A DNA stretch of 64,000 nt from OMPR01 sp965183835 (GTDB lineage Bacteria; Pseudomonadota; Alphaproteobacteria; Rhodobacterales; Rhodobacteraceae). The stretch is from contig CBCYME010000017.1 in the NCBI GenBank assembly GCA_965183835.1, forward strand, positions 62,001 through 126,000, given 5' to 3'. The first letter of the stretch is position 1; the number at the start of each line of letters is the position of its first letter. Under the pieces are notes generated by a model that ran no database searches, had not been told where the DNA came from, and worked only from the letters and a program-made list of their open reading frames with translations. This document shows positions 17,394 through 26,068 of the stretch, piece after piece. The position numbers were made by a program, and so were the translations under genes.

Positions 17394-18824
17394 TCATTTC
17401 TTACCTAGGGCTTCTAGGACACGGTCCAGATCTTTGCTCTGCTTGGACAGCTTCGCCGGCGCGCCTTTGACCAGATTGTAATAGAGTGTTGGGTCATAAA
17501 TCTGAACAGCAAGACCCAAACGTTCGGCCGTCAAAAGCCCCTGCGAAGACAACAGCTGATACGCAGCCAAAGACCGCTCAGCACGCGCACTGATTTGTGC
17601 AGTTTGCGCATCCAGCAACTCTTGTTCAGCGGTCAAGACGTCCAGCGTGGTGCGCGCACCCAATGTGGCTTCTTCACGAATCCCGTCGAACGCCACTTGC
17701 GCCGCCCGCACGCGTTCGCTGGAGGCGGTCAAACTGGCACCGGCCGTTTCAAAGCGAACGTAAGCTTCGTTGATCGCCTGAATCACGTCCTTGTTGACAT
17801 TCAACAAGTTGGCTTTGATTGAATCACGCGTTGCCATGCTGCGCCGTATCGTGGCTGAAAGGCGACCACCGGCATAGACAGGCTGAGAAAACAGGACGCC
17901 CGCGCTGGCCGTATCGTTGGAATTCGAATTGCCATAGGTATTGGTCAGGCCAATATCAGCTCGCAGCGTGACGTTGGGGCCCAGCGATTTGCGCGTCCGT
18001 TCGACTGTCAAATCAGCCGCTTTGACCTGATGCTGTGCCGCCAAAACACTTGGGTGATTGCGCACACCCAAAGCGACAGCGGCATCGATTGATGCAGGAC
18101 GCTGAGGCAACCTTGGCTGCCCTGCGATTTTACCCGGCTCATTCCCAACGGCATTCACATACACAGCACGCGCCGTAATCAACGCCCCTCGTGCATCTGC
18201 CAAGTTTGCGCGTGCAGCGGCCAGCCGAGATTCAGACAACGCCACATCGGTTCGCGTCACTTCGCCAACTTCAAAACGGTCTTGAGACGCCCGGAGCTCC
18301 TCTCCCAGAACACGCACATTATTCTGGCGCAGCACCACATTTTCTTCCTGAAGCAGCACATTCATATAGGCGGAAACCGCTGTGAACAGGACCACCTGTT
18401 CAACCTGCAACAGGCTTTGCCGCGTCGCCAGAACTGTTTCCTGAGCGGCATGTTTGGCCAACTGGCTTGCGCCACCATCATAGAGAAGCTGCTGCAATGT
18501 AAGGCCGGTAAAAAACGTCGAGGTCTGACTGTCTGTGACCAATCCACCGGTTCGATTTTCGACAAAGTTCCGCTGCACCCGAGCGGTCCAATCGATAATC
18601 GGCCTGAGGGCAGCAACCGAAATGGCCACGTCTTCATCCGCAGCCCGCAACAGGGCTCTATTTTGCTCCAACAACCCACTGGTATTGTAGGCGCCGATCA
18701 AAGCGTCCGCCAGATTATCAGCCGCGGCAACCCGTGGCATCATGCCAAAAACCGCAACTCCCATCGCGGCTAGAATCGTCTTGGAAAATCTATTCTTAAC
18801 TGCTCTGCGCATTGCGTGTCTCAC
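17394..18824 (-). CDS. tolC: TolC-family outer-membrane channel protein
   Basis: 476 aa outer-membrane efflux protein of type I secretion and RND/ABC pumps. Signal peptide (AAMGVAVFGMMPRVAAA) followed by two outer-membrane-efflux repeats: DNLADALIGAYNTSGLLEQNRALLRAADEDV and, in the second half, VRNHPSVLAAQHQVKAADLTVERTR. Also the conserved GVLFSQPVYAGGRLSATIRR and EEATLGARTTLDVLTAEQELLDAQ segments that end the periplasmic coiled-coil. It lies 96 bases downstream of the PCM-like gene on the same strand, a conserved pairing in Rhodobacteraceae. It could serve as outer partner of the RND pump at 42-46 kb, but that is not shown. Confidence 0.92.
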   Translation of the reverse strand: MRHAMRRAVKNRFSKTILAAMGVAVFGMMPRVAAADNLADALIGAYNTSGLLEQNRALLRAADEDVAISVAALRPIIDWTARVQRNFVENRTGGLVTDSQTSTFFTGLTLQQLLYDGGASQLAKHAAQETVLATRQSLLQVEQVVLFTAVSAYMNVLLQEENVVLRQNNVRVLGEELRASQDRFEVGEVTRTDVALSESRLAAARANLADARGALITARAVYVNAVGNEPGKIAGQPRLPQRPASIDAAVALGVRNHPSVLAAQHQVKAADLTVERTRKSLGPNVTLRADIGLTNTYGNSNSNDTASAGVLFSQPVYAGGRLSATIRRSMATRDSIKANLLNVNKDVIQAINEAYVRFETAGASLTASSERVRAAQVAFDGIREEATLGARTTLDVLTAEQELLDAQTAQISARAERSLAAYQLLSSQGLLTAERLGLAVQIYDPTLYYNLVKGAPAKLSKQSKDLDRVLEALGKK

Positions 18825-18920
18825 AATCTTAATGTGTGTTCCCGGTCAAAATGCGCCTTTGCAACAGATAAGGCAAGGACGCCGCGCCCTTTTTATAAAC
18901 TCTAGTTGGCAGTGTTACCG

Positions 18921-19586
18921 CTACAGCGAGAATACAGGCTGCTTGGCGAATCCTGGCAAAACTGGCGCGCCCGCATTGAACTCAAATCGCCAGGACATTC
19001 GACCAGCCGACTTGTAACCGATCCGCACAGTCCCAAGATCATTATCCATGAAAATGCAAGCGATACGCCCCCCATCCTTGAGTTGTTCAAGCACAGCCTC
19101 GGGAACGTCTTCGACACCGCCTTGAACCAAGATCACATCATACGGGCCATGCTCTGCGGCCCCCTCTGCCAGGACCCCCTTGTGGACAACCGCATTGTCG
19201 ACACCAGTATCCATCAAAAGCGCCTGAGCCTCGTCAGCCATCGCCTCGTCTTCTTCGACCGCAACAACGAGCTCTGCCATCCGCGCAGCCACAGCAGTCG
19301 AATATCCGTAGGTCACACCAATATCGAGAACCAGTTCAGTGTTGGCGATATTTAGCGCGTCAAACATCTTGGCCAGAGTCCGGGGCTCCAAAAGGCACCG
19401 CCCCTGCCCCAAATCCATCAAATCCCCGACATAAGCGGCTTCGCGCATCGAATCCGGGACAAACTTCTCCCGCTCGATCGCGAGCATCGCCTCTATGATT
19501 GGAAATTTCGTCACATCAGAAGGTCTGATTTGTGTATCCACCATCAGTCGACGTCGGGTCGCGAAATCTTTCATAGCAAAACTCAT
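18921..19586 (-). CDS. Protein-L-isoaspartate O-methyltransferase-like protein
   Basis: 221 aa SAM-dependent methyltransferase of the PCM family, which repairs isoaspartyl residues. Visible: MVDTQIRPSDVTKFPIIEAML, a SAM-binding motif I VLDIGVTYGYSTAVAARM (about residues 85-102; the usual glycine-rich loop is altered), VVAVEEDEAMADEA and YDVILVQGGVEDVPEAVLEQLKDGGR. The degenerate catalytic entry region (GRCLLEPRTLAKM in place of GQTISQP) makes true isoaspartate repair uncertain. An alternative start is the ATG four codons later (19574), which fits family N-termini (MKDFATRR). Confidence 0.85.
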   Translation of the reverse strand: MSFAMKDFATRRRLMVDTQIRPSDVTKFPIIEAMLAIEREKFVPDSMREAAYVGDLMDLGQGRCLLEPRTLAKMFDALNIANTELVLDIGVTYGYSTAVAARMAELVVAVEEDEAMADEAQALLMDTGVDNAVVHKGVLAEGAAEHGPYDVILVQGGVEDVPEAVLEQLKDGGRIACIFMDNDLGTVRIGYKSAGRMSWRFEFNAGAPVLPGFAKQPVFSL

Positions 19587-19774
19587 CTATCAGTCGGTTA
19601 CCGCACTTTTGCCACATCCCTGCGCCACCAGCAACGTCCCAACACGCGATTTCACGCCGCAGGTCGCGGACATTCATTTTCACCCCAATAAATACGAAAC
19701 TGCATCTAGACGCCCCGAGCGAATACTGCTAAAACCCGCGCACACCACAGCAAGTGTTTGAAATTGCTAAAGAA

Positions 19775-19848
19775 GGCGAGTTGGCGGAGTGGTGACGCAG
19801 CGGATTGCAAATCCGTGTACACCGGTTCGATTCCGGTACTCGCCTCCA
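19775..19848 (+). tRNA. tRNA-Cys(GCA)
   Basis: Acceptor GGCGAGT pairs with ACTCGCC, discriminator T, encoded CCA. Anticodon loop in GATTGCAAATC gives GCA. T arm CGGTTCGATTCCG. 74 nt. A tyrosine integrase gene begins 68 bases away, so the 3' end of this tRNA is the likely attachment site of the island. Confidence 0.96.
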
Positions 19849-19916
19849 ATAAAATCAATGACTTGCGTCATTCCCCTTCTCCTTCACTGCCATTTTTGAA
19901 ACAAGCGTTGAAACTT

Positions 19917-20864
19917 TCACGTTTCGGTCTTGCTTCGTTCCATTTGATTTCTTGCCTCTTGGGCGCGCTTTGCCAGCTCTCTCTGCCGGATCGGCCCGCC
20001 ATATTTTTTCAGCATCTCAACGCCTGAATGACCGGTGACAGCTTTGACCATCTCGTCATCGCATCCAGCCAGATAAAGCTCGATCGTTGCGTTTTTCCTG
20101 AGCCCGTGCGTTTTGTAGTAGCTCGCCTTCTCGTGCTTCATCTTCTTTTTGATGGAGCGCATTTCCTCAGCGACGATGCGATAGCTGACCGACCTGCCCT
20201 TGGCGTCAGTCACGACCGTGCCGTCCGTTCGCTCGAGCCCGTCCAGGTGGGCCTTGAGACGATCAGTGAGCGGGATCCACAGCGGCTTGTCGGTTTTGCC
20301 CTGCGTGAAATCGAATCCTTCGTCGGAAAAGTGTGCCCACTTCATCTTTACGACGTCGCCAATTCGCTGGCCTGTGCCAACGCAAAGCTCGTAGACCAGT
20401 CGCGCACGCTCAGAAGCCAGCGCTTCGAACTCTGCTCGAACATCGTCTGGCCAAGGCTCCCACCCGTCACTCTGCTGCTTGAAGAGCGGAATGCCCTTCG
20501 CCGGATTCCCGTGCTCTTTCTTGATAAAGCCAATCAGACGGGCGTGGTTCATCAAGACGACCATGACCTGGACGAGATAGTTGGCTTGCCGCCAGTGATC
20601 CGCATTGGCGCGGTGCAATTCGTAAATGTGATGGGTTTCGATCTTGGCCGGGTCTTTCTCCGCCCAGATTTCACGAATGTGGCTGATGTACCGCCGATAG
20701 TCGGATCTCGTCCGGGGCTTCAGCTTTTTGTAGGCGTCGCTCTCGTAGTAGCTCAGGATTAACGCCTCAAAGTTACGCTTCACCGGCGCAGGCGCTGGCT
20801 TTCCCTTCAGCAGGCGATTGTAGTGATCCCAAAATTCGGGCGTGCCCGCTTCCTCTTGCATCAT
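19917..20864 (-). CDS. Tyrosine-type site-specific integrase, N-terminus probably lost
   Basis: Phage-type integrase. Core-binding domain ILSYYESDAYKKLKPRTRSDYRRYISHI, catalytic Arg in CVGTGQRIGDVVKM, H-x-x-R in YYKTHGLRKNATIELYL, and VTGHSGVEMLKKYGG around the final His and Tyr. The frame is open to 21110, and residues just before the chosen ATG (ADRGYLRFIRRSRGISV) still resemble the usual integrase N-terminus, but that stretch runs into the end of another gene (20911-21414). I therefore infer a deletion that removed the original start. The adjacent tRNA-Cys points to tRNA integration. Activity after this loss is doubtful. Confidence 0.8.
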   Translation of the reverse strand: MMQEEAGTPEFWDHYNRLLKGKPAPAPVKRNFEALILSYYESDAYKKLKPRTRSDYRRYISHIREIWAEKDPAKIETHHIYELHRANADHWRQANYLVQVMVVLMNHARLIGFIKKEHGNPAKGIPLFKQQSDGWEPWPDDVRAEFEALASERARLVYELCVGTGQRIGDVVKMKWAHFSDEGFDFTQGKTDKPLWIPLTDRLKAHLDGLERTDGTVVTDAKGRSVSYRIVAEEMRSIKKKMKHEKASYYKTHGLRKNATIELYLAGCDDEMVKAVTGHSGVEMLKKYGGPIRQRELAKRAQEARNQMERSKTET

Positions 20865-20910
20865 GACTGAGATGCCACGCGAACGCCGAATGAACCGAAG
20901 ATATCCCCTG

Positions 20911-21414
20911 TCAGCCGAATTCGCCCTGCGTGCCGTAGGTCCCGAGACGCATGTTGTAACTCTCAGAGCAATCATCGTCGCGGCCACGTTCGCGATGGCT
21001 GTAATGCCGAACGTCCCAGACGCGGATCGAGCGCACGAAATCGAATTCCAAACCGCTAATGTCGATATCGGCACCACCTTCGACCACCTGCGCCAGAATG
21101 ACGTGACCAAGAGTCTGGCCGATTTGGTTGCTGGCTTCCCAAGTTATCGGGGCCGTGCTTTGCATAGGCGCGCGCTCCGCAACACCCATCGGACAGCGCC
21201 AGATTTGCAGCGGTGGCTCAATCGGCCAAGGCGTGATCCGACGGATGAACACGGCACGGGCATGAGCGCATTCTGCTGACGCGGGCCACCCACCAGCCAG
21301 GCAAAGCAGAATAGCGCAATCGACTTGATAGGCTTTCGCCGCCTGAGGAACCACACTGGAAAGCAGAGACATTGCGACCCCAAAGAACCAATTCCTGATA
21401 AATCTGCACCACAT
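20911..21414 (-). CDS. Exported protein of mobile elements, probably truncated at 3' end
   Basis: 167 aa, unrecognised family that I associate with conjugative plasmids of Rhodobacterales. A clear Sec signal peptide (RNWFFGVAMSLLSSVVPQAAKA, cleaved before YQVDCA), a cysteine pair in CAILLCLAGG, then HARAVFIRRITPWPIEPPLQIWRC and an Asp/Ser-rich end DCSESYNMRLGTYGTQGEFG. The sudden stop at the point where the integrase frame becomes recognisable suggests that the C-terminus was lost in the same deletion. AAGG lies about 10 bases before ATG 21414. Confidence 0.55.
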   Translation of the reverse strand: MWCRFIRNWFFGVAMSLLSSVVPQAAKAYQVDCAILLCLAGGWPASAECAHARAVFIRRITPWPIEPPLQIWRCPMGVAERAPMQSTAPITWEASNQIGQTLGHVILAQVVEGGADIDISGLEFDFVRSIRVWDVRHYSHRERGRDDDCSESYNMRLGTYGTQGEFG

Positions 21415-21459
21415 TTCAATAACTGCCTTTTGACTACATTACTGTATTATTGAAAATGT
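21411..21459. promoter_or_regulatory. Inverted repeat before divergent genes
   Basis: ACATTTCAATAA (21411-21422) and TTATTGAAAATGT (21447-21459) form an imperfect inverted repeat overlapping the start of the exported-protein gene and lying about 115 bases before the HTH gene. It is a candidate operator for that HTH regulator; no direct support. Confidence 0.3.
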
Positions 21460-21572
21460 AGCTCCAACATCGCCCTTCACACCATATACGAGAACATCAT
21501 TTGTGATGCTCGCGCGTGTTTTGTGGAATATATTCCGTAGAGCAGTTCTTGTGATCTGGCCGAATACAGGCC

Positions 21573-21785
21573 ATGAAATTACGGGAACAAGTAGGGTTAA
21601 ATATCCGGAATCTAAGAAATTCCAGAGGGTTGAGCCAAGAACAATTAGCATTAGCTGCCGACCTGGATCGTAGCTACATCAGCGAGATCGAACTCGCGAA
21701 ATTCTCAGCATCGATCGATGTTCTGGAGCGGATTGCCCTTGCTCTCGACATCGCTCCCAAGGAACTGTTTAACGAGAGGGGCTAG
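21573..21785 (+). CDS. XRE-family HTH regulator
   Basis: 70 aa, essentially one Cro/C1-type helix-turn-helix: LNIRNLRNSRGLSQEQLALAADLDRSYISEIELAKFSASIDVLERIALALDI. Members of this type usually repress genes of mobile elements. It ends 2 bases before the next small gene and is probably co-transcribed with it. No sensing domain is present. Confidence 0.88.
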   Translation: MKLREQVGLNIRNLRNSRGLSQEQLALAADLDRSYISEIELAKFSASIDVLERIALALDIAPKELFNERG

Positions 21786-21787
21786 TT

Positions 21788-21988
21788 TTGCCCGAACTTG
21801 AGAGTGTTCGCACGACGGCCGAAGCCATCGGTCGCATTACGTGTATCAAGACTGGCGAAGAAATCGGTCTGCTGTATCAGTGGGATAACGGCGAGACGCA
21901 AGCAGCGCTATACGATGGCGGCCATCCTAAAACACCACACCGCTCAGATCATCCCGCTGAACCGGACCTTGGTGCAAAACGCAACTAA
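21788..21988 (+). CDS. Small hypothetical protein
   Basis: 66 aa from a TTG start directly after the HTH gene. Contains EAIGRITCIKTGEEIGLLYQWDNGETQAALYDG, a short beta-rich pattern; no family recognised. It ends 10 bases before the IS91 element. Genes of this size after an XRE regulator are common on plasmids. Confidence 0.5.
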   Translation: MPELESVRTTAEAIGRITCIKTGEEIGLLYQWDNGETQAALYDGGHPKTPHRSDHPAEPDLGAKRN

Positions 21989-22335
21989 CGGCCGGAAAGA
22001 TGAAGATTTTCTGATGCGGGCCAGAGTGTGCGGTTGCGGCTTGGCGAGAGGGTGGCCCGCGTTGGAAAATCTCTCAGGGAGGAAGCCGCGGGGGCTGGGC
22101 GGTATCTATGGGGAAAGAGCGCTGTGGGCTGGTTTTGAAGCTGCTGCGGATGCGTTGTTTTGCGGATTGAAGGTGGCTGTTTTGCCGTTCGGCAAGCGCG
22201 GTTGCCGTGGAATTGGCCTAGTGCGCTGTCGATTTGCACCTTTTATGTGACTTCTGGGATCGCTGCGCACAACGGATTTTGGCCGTTGTCGCTGAAGCAA
22301 CCGGTTTGCATAGGATGAGATGAACGGGCAATTGA

Positions 22336-23529
22336 TCATGCGGCCTGTTTCCTTGGTGGGGCGCGGGATCGGGGAATCTGCCCGCGTTTGAATGTTTCGA
22401 TGATCAGCATCGTGCCACCACAACAGGGGCATGGTTCCCGCAATGCAAGTGGTGCGGGATCATCGGCGTAGCGTGGTTCTTGTTCTGGAGCGCTTGCCCC
22501 AATCAGGGCACGGACCTTTGCGATGTTGGCCTTGCGTTGAGCGGAAGCCAGCAAACCGTAATGTCGGATGCGGTGGAACCCGTCGGGCAGAACATGCATC
22601 AGGAACCGTCGGATGAACTCTTCTGTGGGCAAACGCATCACCTTTTGTCGGTCACCACTCTTGATGCGATAGTCCTTCCATCGGAACGCTACGGCGTTTG
22701 CATCGGCGCAGACGAGGCGCTGGTTCGAGATTGCGACACGGTGCGTGTAACGACTGAGGTAGGCCAGAACTGCCTCCGGTCCGCCGAAGGGTGGTTTGGC
22801 ATAGACCACCCATTCAATTTTGCGGAACGGGGCCAACCAGTTTGCAAATGCACCGGTTTTAGCCAGCCCTTTTAGGTCACTATAAAACGCCAGATCACCC
22901 GAGCGATGCAGCGCCATCAACCCTTCGATGAACAGGCGTCGGAACAGGCGCGACAACACTCGCACATGCAGGAAGAAGCCCGGTTTGCTGGCGATCCACC
23001 GAGTGCCACCCGGTGACAGGCCGCCGCCCGGGACGATCATGTGAATGTGGGGATGATGCGTCAGCGCAGATCCCCAAGTATGCAGCACGCTGGTCATGCC
23101 AACGCGAGCACCCATGCGCTTGGGATCAGCGGCGATGGTCATCACGGTCTCGGCGGACGCCCGGAACAGCAGGCCGTAGACGGCCCGCTTGTTCCAAAGG
23201 GCGATGCGGGCAATCTCGGCTGGCAGGGTGAAGACCACATGGAAGTACTCAACGGGCAGCAAGTCTTCGGCCCGTGCCGCCATCCAGTCACGCGCAGCAG
23301 GTCCCTGACACTTCGGGCAATGCCGGTTCTTGCAGCTATTGTAGGCGATATGCTGGTGATCGCACTTGGTGCAGGCTGCCACATGCCCACCGAGTGCCTC
23401 GGTCCGGCAGGCCTCTATCGCCGACATCACCTTCAGCTGGCTCAGGCTGACATGCCCTGCATTGGCCCGCCGCCACGCGGGACCGTGCTTGCGGAATATG
23501 TCAGCAACCTCCAGCCTTGGGCGGGGCAA
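22336..23529 (-). CDS. IS91-family HUH transposase (copy 1)
   Basis: 397 aa rolling-circle transposase. N-terminal zinc-binding module (CTKCDHQHIAYNSCKNRHCPKC), HUH metal site THHPHIHMIVPGGG near residue 160, and the catalytic tyrosine region YLSRYTHRVAISN near 260. It nicks and rejoins one DNA strand during transposition. A second zinc-ribbon-like CPCCGG lies near the C-terminus. Follows the recombinase gene by 10 bases on the same strand. Confidence 0.95.
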   Translation of the reverse strand: MPRPRLEVADIFRKHGPAWRRANAGHVSLSQLKVMSAIEACRTEALGGHVAACTKCDHQHIAYNSCKNRHCPKCQGPAARDWMAARAEDLLPVEYFHVVFTLPAEIARIALWNKRAVYGLLFRASAETVMTIAADPKRMGARVGMTSVLHTWGSALTHHPHIHMIVPGGGLSPGGTRWIASKPGFFLHVRVLSRLFRRLFIEGLMALHRSGDLAFYSDLKGLAKTGAFANWLAPFRKIEWVVYAKPPFGGPEAVLAYLSRYTHRVAISNQRLVCADANAVAFRWKDYRIKSGDRQKVMRLPTEEFIRRFLMHVLPDGFHRIRHYGLLASAQRKANIAKVRALIGASAPEQEPRYADDPAPLALREPCPCCGGTMLIIETFKRGQIPRSRAPPRKQAA

Positions 23530-23539
23530 TCCCCGTCCG

Positions 23540-24427
23540 TCATCCGGGTCGCTTCTTGCGTGTCTGCAGGTTCAATTGTTTGAGGGCTTCAAACGGGCTG
23601 GTCGTATCCCGGATCATCTTGGTGGCGACTTTGGTGTACTGGGCTGTGGTCGTCAGCTTGGCATGGCCAAGCAGCACTTGGATCACCCGAACATCTGTCC
23701 CGGCTTCCAGCAAATGGGTGGCAAAGCTGTGCCGTAGTGTGTGCAGCGTTGCGGGTCTGTTGATCCCGGCCATGCGCTTGGCGGACGTAAATGCCCTGTT
23801 CAACTGGCGGGGTGAGATCGGGTTGATCTTTGGCTTGCCGGGGAACATCCAGCCCTCGGGACGTGCTTCGCACCAATAATCACGCAACAGGTCGAGCAAT
23901 CCAGGTGACAGCATCACCTTGCGGTCTTTACGCCCCTTGCCCTGCACGACATGGATCAACATTCGATCACTGTCGATATCACTGGTCGTGAGATTGCAGA
24001 CCTCAGAGGCGCGCAGGCCAGCACCATAAGAGATACTGAGTGCCGCTCGATATTTGAGCCCCGGACCCGGTGCCACCGCCAAAAGTTCTGAAACCTCTTC
24101 GACGCTGAGCACAGCAGGCAGTTTGCGCGGCTCGGTGCGGAATTGCATGTACTTCTTCATCCCATCACGCCCGCAGGTCATCGAGAAAAAGAAACGCAAG
24201 GCAGTGATGCGGGCATTGTAGACCGAGGGCGTGACCTCGGTATCTGTCATGTGAAGCTGATACGCGCGCAGCTCCTCGGGTGTCGCCGTATCTGGTGAAT
24301 GCTTCAGAAATCCGGCAAAATCCTTGATCGCCCGAATATGCGCCCGTTGAGATTGCGGCCCTAAACCCCGAATGCGCATATCTTCGATCATCCGCTCACG
24401 AAGCGGCGTTGTTCTCTCGCTGACCAT
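23540..24427 (-). CDS. Tyrosine recombinase of the IS91 element (copy 1)
   Basis: 295 aa XerC/D-like integrase carried as the first gene of the element. Catalytic residues are visible: Arg in GAGLRASEVCNL, H-x-L-R-H in LHTLRHSFATHLLE, and LLGHAKLTTTAQYT with the final His and Tyr. Its role in movement of this IS91 subgroup is not settled. Confidence 0.93.
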   Translation of the reverse strand: MVSERTTPLRERMIEDMRIRGLGPQSQRAHIRAIKDFAGFLKHSPDTATPEELRAYQLHMTDTEVTPSVYNARITALRFFFSMTCGRDGMKKYMQFRTEPRKLPAVLSVEEVSELLAVAPGPGLKYRAALSISYGAGLRASEVCNLTTSDIDSDRMLIHVVQGKGRKDRKVMLSPGLLDLLRDYWCEARPEGWMFPGKPKINPISPRQLNRAFTSAKRMAGINRPATLHTLRHSFATHLLEAGTDVRVIQVLLGHAKLTTTAQYTKVATKMIRDTTSPFEALKQLNLQTRKKRPG

Positions 24428-24718
24428 GAAATCCTCCTGTCTGTCGATTGAGAAACCTCAATCGTCAAACAGATCAGCCAGATCGCAAAATCCGCCAACA
24501 TGTGGGATGCTTGAATACACTTGCCACAAGCGCCAGTGCCGCGCGAGCGGCTTCGGTCCACGGGCTGCGAGCGGTCATCAGAGCGACTTCAAAGGGGCAC
24601 TGATAACCCAAAATCGAGTGCTGCACAGCCGCAAGTCGGCTTGGAGCCCTCTTTACCAGATGCTGCGCCATCTACGAAAGGCTGCTTCGGTGATACTGAC
24701 AACGCAATATTTCATGAT

Positions 24719-24735
24719 TGTAAGTTTTATGTAAG
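24719..24735 (+). promoter_or_regulatory. Direct-repeat operator, TGTAAG-N5-TGTAAG, upstream of the two-component operon
   Basis: TGTAAG at 24719-24724 and again at 24730-24735, an 11-base period typical of OmpR/PhoB-family binding sites. The same arrangement occurs at 28297-28313 before the biosynthetic operon. It lies 49 bases before the start of the DUF6134-type gene; a weak -10-like TAATCT follows at about 24757. Confidence 0.55.
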
Positions 24736-24783
24736 CCTCACCGACCATGAGCGGGTTAATCTAAAAGCATGATGGAGATTGAT

Positions 24784-25377
24784 ATGCGTCTTTTTGGAAT
24801 TGCCCTTGGTTTTGCAGTCGCTCTTGCGGCCCCTGTAAACGCCCTCTCATTGCCTTCAAACGGTAAGCTGAGTTTTGATGTAGTGCGGAAGGGCAAGGAC
24901 ATTGGCGATCACAGCTACAGATTTTCAGGTAAGAGCAGTGCTTTTACGGTCAAGGTGGAAACTGACATCGTTGTGAAAGTGCCATTAATCAGAACAACGG
25001 CCTACAGCTTCAAGCATAAAAGTGTGGAGACTTGGAAAGGTGGCAAGTTGCAACAGCTCAGTTCATCCACAAATGATGACGGCGAACCACACCAGTTGAA
25101 AACCGCGAATAAGGGCGCATTGCCTGCCAGCCTCTGGAACGACGATATCGTCCGTAGCGGCAAACTTATGAATACCATTGACGGGAAGATCATGAGCGTA
25201 CGCGCGGCAGATCTTGGCTCAGAAACGGTGAAGACAAAGAGCGGTAATGTTTCTGCGCATCATTACCGGCTTTCAGGCGGGCTGGCCCGCGACGTTTGGT
25301 ATGATGACGAGGGCAACCTTGCACAGGTGATGTTCAAGGCCGATGATGGCTCAACTGTGATGTATATCCGAAAATAG
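24784..25377 (+). CDS. Exported DUF6134-type protein
   Basis: 197 aa. Signal peptide MRLFGIALGFAVALAAPVNA, then a beta-rich domain: KLSFDVVRKGKDIGDHSYRF, VKVETDIVVKVPLIRTTAYSFKHKSVETWKGGKL and ARDVWYDDEGNLAQVMF. The pattern matches DUF6134, a predicted periplasmic family. ATG 24784 is preferred because GGAG lies 8 bases upstream; ATG 24769 is an alternative. It is the first gene of the unit with the response regulator 13 bases downstream, which suggests a part in signal sensing or in handling the product of the nearby pathway. Confidence 0.75.
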   Translation: MRLFGIALGFAVALAAPVNALSLPSNGKLSFDVVRKGKDIGDHSYRFSGKSSAFTVKVETDIVVKVPLIRTTAYSFKHKSVETWKGGKLQQLSSSTNDDGEPHQLKTANKGALPASLWNDDIVRSGKLMNTIDGKIMSVRAADLGSETVKTKSGNVSAHHYRLSGGLARDVWYDDEGNLAQVMFKADDGSTVMYIRK

Positions 25378-25390
25378 GACGACGCGCCGA

Positions 25391-26068
25391 ATGCGGCTAC
25401 TTTATATTGAAGACAACGAAAAGCTGGCGCTCAATACGAGCGCCAGTTTGCGTGATGCAGGGTTTGTAGTGGATGTTGTCCACACTGCGGCGGATGCTTT
25501 GCATTCTGTGAAAAGCTTTGAATATGATGCGGTCGTTCTTGATCTCGGATTGCCAGATCAAGATGGTTTAGACGTTTTACCGATGATCAAATTGGCCAAG
25601 CCGCAAACCCCGATTATCATATGCACTGCGCGAGATGCGCTGGATGATAGGATCAAAGGTCTGAATACAGGCTCTGACGATTATGTTGTCAAACCGTTTG
25701 CTGTCTCTGAACTGGTCGCCCGCATAAATGCTGTTCTGAGGCGACCAGGCGGCGCGCTCGGAATGATGTTAACGTTGGGGAATGTGAGGTATGAGACGGC
25801 CGAACGATCGGTTGTTATCAACGAAGTACTGACACGGTTCTCGAAGCGCGAACTCGCCCTACTGGAGCTGTTCTTGCGCCGTGCCGGGCGAGTTGTATCA
25901 AAAGATGCGATTGAAAACGCGCTCTATGGGTTCGATGAGGCAGCAACGCCAAATGCCATCGAGGTATTGACCCACCGTCTGAGGAAAAAGCTGATCGACA
26001 GGGGGGCCAGTATCGAAATCCACAACCTGCGTGGGATCGGATACATTCTTCAGGAAAATTCTGCATGA
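25391..26068 (+). CDS. OmpR-family response regulator
   Basis: 225 aa. Receiver domain with the acidic pocket (YIEDNE), phosphorylated Asp51 (VVLDLGLPDQDG), Thr in ICTARD and Lys in YVVKPFA; then a winged-helix DNA-binding domain (FSKRELALLELFLRRAGRVVSKDAIENALYG, HRLRKKL, IHNLRGIGYIL). It should bind the TGTAAG direct repeats at 24719 and 28297. It overlaps the kinase gene by 4 bases. Confidence 0.93.
   Translation: MRLLYIEDNEKLALNTSASLRDAGFVVDVVHTAADALHSVKSFEYDAVVLDLGLPDQDGLDVLPMIKLAKPQTPIIICTARDALDDRIKGLNTGSDDYVVKPFAVSELVARINAVLRRPGGALGMMLTLGNVRYETAERSVVINEVLTRFSKRELALLELFLRRAGRVVSKDAIENALYGFDEAATPNAIEVLTHRLRKKLIDRGASIEIHNLRGIGYILQENSA

Larger units (their letters stand above)
21999..24555 (-). 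mobile_element. IS91-family element, copy 1
   Basis: 2557-bp unit that recurs at 32231-34787 with the same sequence as far as can be read. It contains a tyrosine-recombinase gene and an HUH transposase gene on the minus strand. The boundaries are taken from where the two copies diverge: before GATGAAGATTTTCTG on the left and after GAGCGGCTTCG on the right. No terminal inverted repeats and no target duplication are seen, as expected for rolling-circle IS91 elements. The transposase 3' end, where oriIS would lie, faces left. Confidence 0.9.

Noticed and set aside
20028..20762. Long plus-strand frame opposite the integrase
   Set aside because: Shadow of the integrase gene; the minus strand carries all catalytic motifs.
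22480..23876. Several long frames on the plus strand inside the IS91 copies (repeated at 32712-34108)
   Set aside because: They lie antisense to the transposase and recombinase genes and have no family features.
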